From NCBI GenBank assembly GCA_017794945.1, contig CP051239.1, positions 744,001 through 808,000 on the forward strand: a stretch of 64,000 nt of DNA, in the 5' to 3' direction. The notes under the pieces are model-generated. The model was given only the letters and a program-made list of their open reading frames with translations. It was not told the DNA's origin and did no database searches. The DNA comes from Alcanivorax sp. GTDB lineage: Bacteria > Pseudomonadota > Gammaproteobacteria > Pseudomonadales > Alcanivoracaceae. Every line of letters starts with the position of its first letter. The first letter of the stretch is position 1. The translations under genes and the position numbers were made by a program. Shown one piece after another: positions 56,212 to 64,000 of this stretch.

Positions 56212-58389
56212 ATGCGACATCCTGCTTTCCGGCTTTCCGCGCTTTCCCTGGCCATTCTCGCCAGCGGCGCTTTTCCCAGCGCCTACGCGCAATCCAGCGA
56301 CAACCAAGGCGGCGACGGCAACACCCTGGCACCGGTGGAGGTGCAATCCAGCGCCGACGCGTCCGAGGGCGGCCTGAGCCAGCCCTACGCCGGCGGCCAG
56401 GTGGCGGAAGGCGGCAGCATCGGCATCCTGGGCGCTCAGGATGTGATGGACACGCCCTACAACGTCACCAACTACACCGAACAGCTGATCGAGGACCAGC
56501 AGGCCGCCAGCGTCGGCGAGGTGCTGCTCAATGATCCGGCGGTGCGGGTGGCGCGCGGCTTCGGCAACTACCAGCAGGTGTATCTGGTGCGCGGCTTGCC
56601 GATCTATTCCGACGACATCACCTATAACGGCCTGTACGGCTTGCTGCCGCGCCAGTACCTGGCGTCGAACTTCATTGAGCGGGTGCAGGTGTTCCGTGGC
56701 GCCAACACTTTTCTGAAAGGCGCGGCCCCGGGCGGTAGCGGCCTGGGCGGTGCCGTTAACGTGGTGCCCAAACGCGCGCCCAACCAGGCGCTCAACCAGG
56801 TGACCCTGGGCACGCAGAGCGGCGGCCAGGCCTACGCCGCCGCCGACCTGGCCAACCGCTCCGACGACGGCCGCTTCGGCATTCGCCTGAACGTGGCCCG
56901 CCGCGACGGCGACACCGCGGTGGACGGCGAGGAAGCGGAACTGTCCATGGCCCATCTTGGCATGGACTTCCGTGAAGAGAACTTCCGGGTGTCCGCCGAC
57001 CTGGGCTTCCAAAAGCACCGCATCGACGGCGGCCAGCCGAGCATCACCTTCGCCCCCGGCGTGCCGGTTCTGGACACCCCGGACGCCGATGAATCCATTG
57101 GCCAGCCCTGGACCTACTCGGACTCCAACGATGTGTTCGGCACCCTGCGGACCGAATACGATTTCGCCGATAACATCACCGGCTGGGTCGCCTTCGGCGC
57201 CCGCCGCAGCGAGGAAGACTCCATCTTCGCCAACCCCACGGTCAACGACGCGGACGGCAACTACACCGCCGGACGTTTCGATACCGCCCGCGAGGACACC
57301 GTGACCACCGGCGAAACAGGCATGCGTTTCAACTTCGACACGGGTGGCATCGGGCATACCGTGAGCGTGTCCGGCTCCACCTATGAGCTGAAATCCAGGA
57401 ACGCTTTCGCCGGCTCATTCGGCGGTGTCCCCGGCAACATCTACAATCCGTCGGACGTTCCGCCACCGGCTTATACCTTCTCAGGTGGCAGCCTGGAGAA
57501 CCCCCAACTGACCGTAAAAACCCAGTTCGACAGCATTGCTCTGTCCGACCAGTTATCCATGCTGGAAGAACGTCTTCTGGTCACCCTGGGCGCCCGTTAC
57601 CAGAACATTCAGGACAAGAGCTACGACTACGGCGGCGGTCCGCGTAACGCCAATTACGACGACAGCGCGCTCACTCCGACGTTGGGCGTCTTGTACAAAC
57701 TGCGCCCCTCCATCTCCCTGTACGCCAACTACATCGAAGGCCTGCAGAAGGGACAAGTGGCACCGGATACGGACAGCAATAACAATCCCGTGGTCAATGG
57801 CGGTGAAGCGCTGGAACCCTACGAAACCCAGCAGACCGAGGTGGGCGTGAAATACGACGGCGGCCGTATCGGTGGCAGTGTTTCCGTGTATCGCAGCGAG
57901 AAGCCGATCGCCGGTCTCGACGCCGCCAACGTCTACAAGGTGATCGACGACCAGGAAAACACCGGCGTGGAACTGATGGCCTACGGCAACGCCACCCGGA
58001 ACCTGACGGTGCTGGGCGGTGTCAGCTTCCTGGACGCGGACGTGGACGGTAACGACGCCATCGGCTCGCCGGACACCCAGGCCAACCTGAATCTGGAATA
58101 CCGGGTACCGCAGCTGCCGGACCTGGCCGTGGACGGCCGGGTGATTTACACCAGTTCGCAGTACGCCGACGAAGCCAACCAGCAGAAGGTGGACAGCTGG
58201 ACGCGGCTGGACCTGGGCGCGCGCTACCTGATCGCCCTCGGCGACAGCCAGTTCCTGACCCTGCGCGGCCGGGTGGAGAACGTCACCGGCGAGGACTACT
58301 GGGCCTCCGCCGGCGGCTTCCCCGGGGCCGGATACCTGACCATCGGCGCGCCGCGCACCGTGCTGGTCTCCGCCACCCTGGACTTCTAA
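56212..58389 (+). CDS. TonB-dependent siderophore receptor
   Basis: 725 residues with a signal peptide (LSALSLAILASGAFPSAYA). The plug domain (about 75-200: DTPYNVTNYTEQLIEDQQAASVGEVLLNDPAVRVARGFGNYQQVYLVRGLPIY) and the 22-strand barrel are complete, ending in the aromatic C-terminal strand LVSATLDF. It lacks an N-terminal FecA-type signalling domain, so it is not linked to an ECF sigma factor. It matches the TIGR01783-type ferric-siderophore receptors by layout. It imports a ferric siderophore using TonB energy and is followed by a probable ferric-siderophore reductase. Confidence 0.93.
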   Translation: MRHPAFRLSALSLAILASGAFPSAYAQSSDNQGGDGNTLAPVEVQSSADASEGGLSQPYAGGQVAEGGSIGILGAQDVMDTPYNVTNYTEQLIEDQQAASVGEVLLNDPAVRVARGFGNYQQVYLVRGLPIYSDDITYNGLYGLLPRQYLASNFIERVQVFRGANTFLKGAAPGGSGLGGAVNVVPKRAPNQALNQVTLGTQSGGQAYAAADLANRSDDGRFGIRLNVARRDGDTAVDGEEAELSMAHLGMDFREENFRVSADLGFQKHRIDGGQPSITFAPGVPVLDTPDADESIGQPWTYSDSNDVFGTLRTEYDFADNITGWVAFGARRSEEDSIFANPTVNDADGNYTAGRFDTAREDTVTTGETGMRFNFDTGGIGHTVSVSGSTYELKSRNAFAGSFGGVPGNIYNPSDVPPPAYTFSGGSLENPQLTVKTQFDSIALSDQLSMLEERLLVTLGARYQNIQDKSYDYGGGPRNANYDDSALTPTLGVLYKLRPSISLYANYIEGLQKGQVAPDTDSNNNPVVNGGEALEPYETQQTEVGVKYDGGRIGGSVSVYRSEKPIAGLDAANVYKVIDDQENTGVELMAYGNATRNLTVLGGVSFLDADVDGNDAIGSPDTQANLNLEYRVPQLPDLAVDGRVIYTSSQYADEANQQKVDSWTRLDLGARYLIALGDSQFLTLRGRVENVTGEDYWASAGGFPGAGYLTIGAPRTVLVSATLDF

Positions 58390-58456
58390 ACTCCCGGGGC
58401 TACCGGCAACGACAACTCAGGCGCCCCGGCATCCCGGGGCGCTCAGGCAGTCAATC

Positions 58457-59614
58457 ATGCAACAGAGCACCATCCGCGCCTGGTCGGCGGTACACAAATG
58501 GACCAGCCTGATCTGCACGGCTTTCATGCTGATGCTGTGCCTGACCGGCCTGCCGCTGATCTTTCACGATGAGATCGACGCGGCCCTGGACGACGGCGCC
58601 TGGCAGCCGGCCAACCCGGATGGCCCGCTGCTGTCGCTGGACCGCATGCTGGACGCGGCGCTCGCCAACCGGCCGGATCATGTGCCGCTGTTCATGAGCT
58701 TCGACACCGACCGGCCGGTGGTGAACGTCACCAGCGGACCGACACCGGACGCCTCCGACGGCGAGATGCACTTCGCCTCCTTCGACCGCACCAGCGGCGA
58801 GCTGGTCCCGGACCACCACAGTGGCGGCGTGATGGATTTCATTCTGCGGCTGCATACCGACATGTTCCTGGGCCTGCCCGGCATGCTGTTCCTGGGCGCC
58901 ATGGGCTTTTTGCTGTTCGTCGCCATTGTGTCCGGCGTGGTGCTGTACGCGCCGTTCATGCGCAAGCTGGATTTCGGCACCCTGCGCACCGAACGCTCCA
59001 AACGCATCAAATGGCTTGATTACCACAACCTGCTGGGGGTGGTGACCGTGGCCTGGCTCACGGTGGTGGCGCTCACCGGCGTGGTGAACACGCTCTCCAC
59101 ACCGATCGTGGACACCTGGCGCACCCAGGCCCTGGCGGACCTGACCGACGGGTATCAGGACGCCGCCGTGCCGACACCGGCGGAAATGGCGTCGTTGGAC
59201 AGCGCCGTGAATCAGGCCGTCGCGGCGGCGCCGGACATGACCCTGCAGTTCGTCGCCTTCCCCGGCGGCGGCTGGTCCACCGACTATCACTTCGCGATCT
59301 TCCTGCACGGCAATACGCCGCTCACCGAGCACATCATCACCCCGGCGCTGGTGGACGCGCGCAGCGGCGAGTTCGCCGACATGCGCGAAATGCCCTGGTA
59401 CAACAAAACCCTGTCGCTGTCCGGCCCGCTGCACTTCGGCGACTACGGCGGCCTGCCGCTGAAAATTCTCTGGGCGGTGCTGGATGTGATTACCATCGTG
59501 GTGCTGATCACCGGCCTCTACCTGTGGGTGGCGCGCCGCCGCGCCAGCCCGGCCGGCGCCCGCGCACAGAGCGGCGCCGCCGTGCCGGCGCAGCCCGCCG
59601 GAGGCAAGCCTTGA
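58457..59614 (+). CDS. PepSY-domain membrane protein (FoxB-like reductase)
   Basis: 385 residues with four membrane helices: WTSLICTAFMLMLCLTGLPLIF, MLFLGAMGFLLFVAIVSGVVLYA, LLGVVTVAWLTVVALTGVVNTL and the C-terminal ILWAVLDVITIVVLITGLYLWVA. Heme- or metal-ligand His residues (VHKWTS, LHTDMFLG, DYHNLLG) and PepSY regions are as in FoxB/FsqB-type inner-membrane proteins that release iron from siderophores by reduction. It is directly after the receptor gene, giving an uptake-plus-release pair. Confidence 0.88.
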   Translation: MQQSTIRAWSAVHKWTSLICTAFMLMLCLTGLPLIFHDEIDAALDDGAWQPANPDGPLLSLDRMLDAALANRPDHVPLFMSFDTDRPVVNVTSGPTPDASDGEMHFASFDRTSGELVPDHHSGGVMDFILRLHTDMFLGLPGMLFLGAMGFLLFVAIVSGVVLYAPFMRKLDFGTLRTERSKRIKWLDYHNLLGVVTVAWLTVVALTGVVNTLSTPIVDTWRTQALADLTDGYQDAAVPTPAEMASLDSAVNQAVAAAPDMTLQFVAFPGGGWSTDYHFAIFLHGNTPLTEHIITPALVDARSGEFADMREMPWYNKTLSLSGPLHFGDYGGLPLKILWAVLDVITIVVLITGLYLWVARRRASPAGARAQSGAAVPAQPAGGKP

Positions 59615-59808
59615 TGGACACGCAACGCGTCAACGCCCGCAAGACCCCCTGGCAGATTTTCGGCACGCCGACCCTGATTGCCGTGCTGAGCCTGGTCGGC
59701 CTGCTGGCCGCCCTGCTCGGCAACGGCGTGTTCGACTGGGTGTCCTGGGTGGGCCTGGCGGCGCCGGTGGTGATCGTCGGCTGGGCCATGAAGGCGCGCC
59801 GCCGCTAA
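59614..59808 (+). CDS. Small two-span membrane protein
   Basis: 64 residues from ATG 59614, overlapping the previous stop by one base (TGATG). Two hydrophobic helices (PTLIAVLSLVGLLAALLGNGVF and WVSWVGLAAPVVIVGWAM) end in a basic tail (KARRR). It is the last gene of the receptor-PepSY operon; small proteins commonly accompany PepSY reductases, so it may stabilise the reductase. The family is not recognised. Confidence 0.75.
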   Translation: MDTQRVNARKTPWQIFGTPTLIAVLSLVGLLAALLGNGVFDWVSWVGLAAPVVIVGWAMKARRR

Positions 59809-59830
59809 GCCACGTCCAACGGCCCGCGCC

Positions 59831-60724
59831 TCAACGGCGCCGGTTCGAATACAGGCTCAGCCCGGTCACCGTCGTCAGAATCAGCACCAAGCCCAGGACT
59901 TGCGGCGCGGCCAGCGTTTCCCCCAGCACCAGCACACCGAACAACGACGCGGTGACCGGCTCGACCATGGCCACGATGGCCGCCAGGGTGGGCGCGGTGT
60001 GTTTCAGGCCGACCACGTAAAACGCGAACGACAGCCCGGCGCCGAGCACCCCGAGCAGCGCGAACAGCCACCACCGCGCGGCGCTCAATACGGCCACCGC
60101 CTGCGTCGTGTCGCTCGCCGCGAGCAGAATCACGCCGGCACAGCCCAACGCGATGGTAAGCACCGCCCGCGGGCTGCCGTGGCCGGCGGCGTATTTGAAG
60201 CCGTAGATAAAAACACTGTAGGACACGCCCGCCAGCAGCCCGAAGCCGATACCCGCCGCCGTCACCTTGCCGGCATCCACGTTATACAGGCGGGTCAGCA
60301 GTACGATGCCGAGCATCACCAGCGCGATCGCCATCCATTTAACCGGTGTGGGGCGTTCCAGTCTGAAGCCGAAGGCAACCAGGTAAACGAACACCGGCGC
60401 CGAGTACATCAGCGTCGCCGCCACCGCGACGCTGCCCTCATCGATGCTGAGAAAGTAGAAGCTGAAGTTACCCGCCACCCCCAGACCGGCCAGCACCGCC
60501 CACAGCCATAAACGGGGATGCCTGATCCCGCTGCCGGCGGGGCGCATGAACAGGCAGACGCCAACCAGCGGCAGCCCGACCGCCGCCCTGTAAAAGGACA
60601 CCACGGAGGCGTCCCAACCCTGCTCGATCAGTATCCCGGCGATACCGCCCGAGACACCCCAGCACAGCGCCGCCAAGGCCACCAGCACCAGGCCGACGCC
60701 GGGCACCGGTTGTCCGCTCCGCAT
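59831..60724 (-). CDS. EamA/DMT-family transporter
   Basis: 297 residues from ATG 60724, chosen because GGGAGG precedes it; ATG 60736 would add four residues. Ten membrane helices form two EamA repeats (LVALAALCWGVSGGIAGILIEQG and VTAAGIGFGLLAGVSYSVFIYGF). Typical of drug/metabolite exporters, often for amino acids. Substrate unknown. Convergent with the siderophore operon and divergent from the DUF2459 gene. Confidence 0.9.
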   Translation of the reverse strand: MRSGQPVPGVGLVLVALAALCWGVSGGIAGILIEQGWDASVVSFYRAAVGLPLVGVCLFMRPAGSGIRHPRLWLWAVLAGLGVAGNFSFYFLSIDEGSVAVAATLMYSAPVFVYLVAFGFRLERPTPVKWMAIALVMLGIVLLTRLYNVDAGKVTAAGIGFGLLAGVSYSVFIYGFKYAAGHGSPRAVLTIALGCAGVILLAASDTTQAVAVLSAARWWLFALLGVLGAGLSFAFYVVGLKHTAPTLAAIVAMVEPVTASLFGVLVLGETLAAPQVLGLVLILTTVTGLSLYSNRRR

Positions 60725-60794
60725 AAACCCTCCCATCCTTGGTCACCGGTGCGCGCCGGGTTACAACGCAACGGCGTATCGCTAACATCACCTT

Positions 60795-61424
60795 ATGAAA
60801 ACATTGATCGCGGCCGTGGTAACAGTGGTGCTGATCGCGCTGGCGCCCGTGGAGGCACGCGCCAGCGACGATCCCGCCACGGTGCTGGTGGTGCGTCACC
60901 GGTGGCACACCGGCATTGTGCTGCCGACGGACCGGCTGGCGCCGTCCCTGGCGTTCCTGGACGCGCAGTTCAGCGACCCGGTGTGGTACGAAATCGGTTG
61001 GGGCGACAACGACTTCTACCGCCGCACGGACAACCTCTGGCTGCTGGGCAAGGCGCTGTTCTGGCCCACCGACACGGTGCTGCATGTGGTGGGGCTGGAT
61101 AAGCACCCGGCGGACCTGCCCAACAGCGATGTGCAGGCCCTGTGCCTGTCCGCCGATGGCCTGAAGCGTTTACAGGCCGTCCTGGCGGAGGATTTCCGGC
61201 TCGGCGCTGACGGTCGGCCAGTGGCGGCGGATCCGGGCCTGTACGGCGACAGCCGCTTCTTTCCCGCCCGGGGCCACTTCTGGTTCGGTCGCACCTGCAA
61301 CACCTGGACTGCCCAGCGGCTGCGCGACGGCGGCGTGGACATCCGCACCTTCATGACACTGCGCGCCAAGAGCGTGATGGCGCAGATCCGTGACCACGGC
61401 CAGGCCGGCGCCTGTCCGGAATAG
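60795..61424 (+). CDS. DUF2459 family exported protein
   Basis: 209 residues with a signal peptide (TLIAAVVTVVLIALAPVEARA). Conserved stretches: VRHRWHTGIVLPTD, WYEIGWGDNDFYRR and FFPARGHFWFGRTCNTWTAQRL, with a conserved Cys and His residues. This agrees with DUF2459 (TIGR02117-like) proteins, which resemble NlpC/P60-type papain folds by their His and Cys-Asn-Thr pattern. Function unknown. REP-like repeats follow the gene. Confidence 0.82.
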   Translation: MKTLIAAVVTVVLIALAPVEARASDDPATVLVVRHRWHTGIVLPTDRLAPSLAFLDAQFSDPVWYEIGWGDNDFYRRTDNLWLLGKALFWPTDTVLHVVGLDKHPADLPNSDVQALCLSADGLKRLQAVLAEDFRLGADGRPVAADPGLYGDSRFFPARGHFWFGRTCNTWTAQRLRDGGVDIRTFMTLRAKSVMAQIRDHGQAGACPE

Positions 61425-61435
61425 CCCCTGCGAGC

Positions 61436-61594
61436 CTTGTGGAAGCGGGCCTGGCCCGCGAAAGGTGGCGAAAGCCACCGGCGGGATACCAGAAACGTCG
61501 TCAGTAACCGTCGATACACCCCTCTGGTATCCTGCCGGCCGGCGTGGCCGTCCTTTCGCTTGCAGGCAAGCTCCCACAAACCGGGCTTCGTAGA
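61436..61594. repeat. REP-like composite element (BIME type)
   Basis: The left unit begins CTTGTGGAAGCGGGCCTGGC and the right unit ends GCAAGCTCCCACAAACCGGG, in inverse orientation. An inner pair GGCGGGATACCAG / CTGGTATCCTGCC lies between them. It shares words with 978-1065 (GGCTTCGTAG, GCAAGCTCCCAC) and with 62224-62347. It lies between the DUF2459 and LOG-family genes. Confidence 0.8.
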
Positions 61595-61623
61595 GACCTT
61601 AATTCAGCGAGGAGAAACAACCG

Positions 61624-62205
61624 ATGCGGAATCTGTGCGTGTATTGCGGGTCCAGCCCCGGTCGGCGGGACGACTATGTGGCGGCGGCGCGGGCGTTCGC
61701 CCGGGAGCTGGTGGCGCGGGGCATGGGGCTGGTCTACGGCGGCGCCAGCGTGGGCGTGATGGGCGCGGTGGCGGACGCGGTGCTGGCCGAAGGCGGCCGG
61801 GTCACCGGGGTGATCCCGCAGGCGCTGCAGGAAAAAGAGCTGGCGCACCCGGGCCTCACCGAGCTGTACGTCACCGCCTCCATGCACGAGCGCAAAACGC
61901 GCATGGCCGAGCTGGCGGACGGCTTCGTCGCCATGCCCGGCGGCGTCGGCACACTCGAAGAACTGTTCGAGATCTGGACCTGGGCGCAGCTGGGCTGGCA
62001 CCACAAACCCTGCGCGCTGTTCAACGTGGCCGGCTACTACGACGGCCTGGGCACCTTCCTGGATCACGCCACCGAAGAGGCATTTTTGCGCCCGCACCAC
62101 CGGGGCATGCTGATCGTGGAATCGCAGCCCGCCGCCCTGCTCGACCGCATGGCCGCTTACCAGCCGCCCCAGGCCAAGCAATGGGTAAAGAAAGACGAGT
62201 TGTGA
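61624..62205 (+). CDS. LOG-family protein (putative cytokinin riboside monophosphate hydrolase)
   Basis: 193 residues from ATG 61624, behind GCGAGGAG. The LOG signature PGGVGTLEE is intact, with the substrate Arg/Lys stretch SMHERKTRMAELADGF and GLVYGGASVGVMGAVAD. LOG proteins cleave ribose 5-phosphate from N6-modified AMP; in bacteria the physiological role is usually unclear. It is flanked on both sides by REP-like elements. Confidence 0.92.
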   Translation: MRNLCVYCGSSPGRRDDYVAAARAFARELVARGMGLVYGGASVGVMGAVADAVLAEGGRVTGVIPQALQEKELAHPGLTELYVTASMHERKTRMAELADGFVAMPGGVGTLEELFEIWTWAQLGWHHKPCALFNVAGYYDGLGTFLDHATEEAFLRPHHRGMLIVESQPAALLDRMAAYQPPQAKQWVKKDEL

Positions 62206-62223
62206 CGGGCTGTGAGAGCGGGC

Positions 62224-62347
62224 TTTTGTGGGAGCGGGCCTAGCCCGCGAAAGGCCGGCCTGCCGGCCGGCAAAGGTCGCCCTTAAGAGTCTCTGGAATC
62301 CTGCCGGTGGCTGTCGCCACCTTTCGCGGGCCGGGCCCGCTCCCACA
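62224..62347. repeat. REP-like composite element overlapping uraA 3' end
   Basis: GTGGGAGCGGGCCTAGCCCG at the left and CGGGCCGGGCCCGCTCCCAC at the right face each other, enclosing GGCCGGCC/TGCCGGCC palindromes. The right half is read as coding sequence by the uracil permease gene on the minus strand. Confidence 0.85.
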
Positions 62348-63620
62348 GATCACCCTTGCTCCTGGCGTGGTTAAGCATATCTTCGACGTATTCCTGTTCT
62401 TCGTGGAGATCGTCCGCGGTGGCCGGCGCGGCGGGCAGTAGCTGATTGAGGATCACCGCCACCAGACCGCACAGGCTGATGCCCTGCAGGGTGAACTCGC
62501 CGTTGCCCATCACCATGCCGCCGATGCCGAAGATCAGCGTCACCGCCACGATCACCAGGTTGCGCTGGGCGTGCAGATCCACCCGCGCCTTGATCAGGGT
62601 GTTCATGCCGACGCTGGCGATGGAGCCGAACATCAGAATCAGAATGCCGCCCATCACCGGGGTGGGAATACTCTGCAGCAGCAGGCCCACCTTGCCGATG
62701 AACGCCAGGCCGATGGCGAACACCGCGGTCCAGGTCATCACCACCGGGTTGAACACCTTGGTGAGCATCACCGCGCCGGTCACTTCCGAATAGGTGGTGT
62801 TAGGCGGCCCGCCGAAGAGGGCGGCGGCCATGCTGGCGATACCGTCGCCGGTGAGGGTGCGGTGCAGACCGGGCTTCTTGATGTAGTCCTTGCCGGTGAC
62901 ATTGCTGATCGCCAGTACGTCGCCGACGTGTTCGATGGCCGGCGCCAGTGCCACCGGCACCATGAACAGGATGGCCGGCCAGTGGAAGGTGGGCGCCACG
63001 AAGTCCGGCACCGCCAGCCAGCGCGTCTGCTGGACGGCGCCGAAATCCACCATGCCCAGGGCCAGCGCCGCCAGATACCCGGTTACCACCCCGCACAAAA
63101 TCGGCAACAGCCGGAACAGCCCGCGGGCCAGGGTCGCCACCAGCATGGTGGTGAGCAGCGCCACCATGGACACCGTCAGCGCCTGGCCATAGGGGAACAC
63201 CCGTTCGGCGCCGTTGCCGGTCAGTCCCATGGCGAAATTCACCGCCGTGGGGGCCAGACTGAGCCCGATCACCATGATGATCGGCCCGGTGACCACCGGC
63301 GGCATCAGCCGGTGCAAAAAGCCCGGGCCGCGCCACTTCACCAGCGCGCCCAGCACCACATAGACCACCGCGGTGCAGAACAGCGCGCCCATGGTGGCGG
63401 GGATGCCCCACTGCTCGACGCCATGGGCAATGGGCGCCACGAACACGAACGACGACGCCAGGAACACCGGCACCGACCGCCGCGTGATCCACTGAAACAG
63501 CAAGGTGCCGAGCCCGGCGGTGAACAGCGCCACGCTCGGGTCCAGGCCGGTGAGCAGCGGCATCAGCACCATGGCGCCGAACGCCACGAACAACATTTGC
63601 GCGCCGATCAGAATGTTCAT
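62283..63620 (-). CDS. uraA: Uracil/xanthine permease (NCS2 family)
   Basis: 445 residues. The NCS2 fold with 14 helices is complete: [40 protein letters not shown] (with the key Glu) and [23 protein letters not shown]. The ATG overlaps the upp stop (ATGA), giving the usual upp-uraA salvage pair: the permease brings uracil in and Upp makes UMP. The N-terminus is about 20 residues shorter than in E. coli. The last 25 or so residues (from [15 protein letters not shown]) are translated from a REP-like repeat and are not part of the family; the original stop was presumably lost. Confidence 0.93.
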   Translation of the reverse strand: MNILIGAQMLFVAFGAMVLMPLLTGLDPSVALFTAGLGTLLFQWITRRSVPVFLASSFVFVAPIAHGVEQWGIPATMGALFCTAVVYVVLGALVKWRGPGFLHRLMPPVVTGPIIMVIGLSLAPTAVNFAMGLTGNGAERVFPYGQALTVSMVALLTTMLVATLARGLFRLLPILCGVVTGYLAALALGMVDFGAVQQTRWLAVPDFVAPTFHWPAILFMVPVALAPAIEHVGDVLAISNVTGKDYIKKPGLHRTLTGDGIASMAAALFGGPPNTTYSEVTGAVMLTKVFNPVVMTWTAVFAIGLAFIGKVGLLLQSIPTPVMGGILILMFGSIASVGMNTLIKARVDLHAQRNLVIVAVTLIFGIGGMVMGNGEFTLQGISLCGLVAVILNQLLPAAPATADDLHEEQEYVEDMLNHARSKGDLWERARPAKGGDSHRQDSRDS

Positions 63621-64000
63621 TTGGTGCCGAAGATCTTGTCGCCGGCGTCGCCCAGGCCGGGCACGATGTAGCCGTCTTCGTTGAGGCCCTGGTCCACGGA
63701 GGCGGTATAGAGCGTCACATCCGGGTGCGCCTCGTGCACGCGGCGGATGCCCTCCGGCGCCGCCACCAGTACCAGCGCGCGAATCTGGGTGCAGCCGGCT
63801 TTCTTGAGCATGTCGATGGTGGCGACCATGGAGCCGCCGGTGGCCAGCATCGGGTCGATCACCAGCGCCAGGCGCTCCTCCAGGCCGTGGGCCAGCTTCT
63901 CGAAATAGGCCACCGGCTCCAGGGTTTCCTCGTTACGGTAGAGCCCCACCACGCTGACCTTGGCGCTGGGAATCAGCTCCAGAACGCCGTCCAGCATACC
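63617..64000 (-). CDS. upp: Uracil phosphoribosyltransferase (5' end outside window)
   Basis: The C-terminal 127 codons or so are visible; the gene continues beyond the right edge. Strong match to Upp: [29 protein letters not shown], the PRPP-binding [21 protein letters not shown] and the C-terminal [23 protein letters not shown]. It converts uracil and PRPP to UMP. Overlaps uraA by four bases. Confidence 0.96.
   Translation of the reverse strand, partial: GMLDGVLELIPSAKVSVVGLYRNEETLEPVAYFEKLAHGLEERLALVIDPMLATGGSMVATIDMLKKAGCTQIRALVLVAAPEGIRRVHEAHPDVTLYTASVDQGLNEDGYIVPGLGDAGDKIFGTK

Overview
The window is a gene-dense, high-GC stretch of a gammaproteobacterial chromosome. Its backbone is the conserved ybeZYX-lnt-leuS-lptE-holA-proA-nadD-rsfS-rlmH-mrdA-rodA-mltB-rlpA-dacA-dat-ybeD-lipB-lipA order seen in Pseudomonas-like bacteria. 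The overall gene set suggests the Alcanivorax/Alloalcanivorax group or a close marine relative; this placement comes from memory of such genomes and is not proven here. I found no rRNA, tRNA, CRISPR array, prophage or transposase gene.

Layout. 1-3148 (minus): an anti-sigma factor cut by the window edge, its ECF sigma factor, and a large beta-propeller lipoprotein. 3393-5332: cysW-cysA of a sulfate ABC transporter, without cysT or a binding protein. 5477-30782: the envelope/translation/lipoate backbone above. Several cargo genes are inserted in it: a lipoprotein hydrolase, a SulP transporter, a YdcF-like protein and an LCM-type methyltransferase. In this copy mrdA (PBP2) is broken into two frames exactly at a small hairpin. 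30822-34482: DUF6164 protein, dacB, a GST, a 29-residue membrane protein and an NlpE-like lipoprotein. 34997-38050: a Fur-boxed exbB-exbD-exbD-tonB operon followed by a ZIP transporter. 38060-40644: ubiX, mpl and a MaoC dehydratase. 40807-49523 (minus): a short-chain amide/urea utilisation cluster, urtABCDE-amiE-amiB-fmdA-fmdB. 49776-54037: divergent from it, a very large NCS1-permease/histidine-kinase/receiver fusion and a LuxR-type response regulator. 54088-59808: a membrane protein, PPi-dependent phosphofructokinase, and a Fur-boxed TonB-dependent siderophore receptor with a PepSY ferric reductase. 59831-64000: an EamA exporter, a DUF2459 protein, a LOG-family protein, a uracil permease and the 3' part of upp.

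How the parts work together. The most coherent candidate for a little-described system is the amide/urea module. An ABC transporter imports short amides or urea, AmiE and FmdA release ammonia, and AmiB is a ClpB-like single-AAA chaperone. The divergent transporter-kinase fusion probably senses the substrate and signals to the LuxR regulator. Both transcription units (urtA and fmdA) carry the same palindrome, TACGTCA-N2-TGACGYA, at about 100-120 bp upstream of the start. It is the obvious candidate operator.

The second strong signal is a pair of about 300-bp intergenic elements (18574-18875 and 34507-34818). Each has two long perfect hairpins (29 and 26 bp) whose loops carry the same core in opposite orientation. 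Every base change between the two copies' stems is matched on the opposite arm. Other points to check are an ExbD paralogue with Asn in place of the proton-carrying Asp, a one-base frameshift at the start of the ZIP gene, and a REP element that supplies the C-terminus of the uracil permease.
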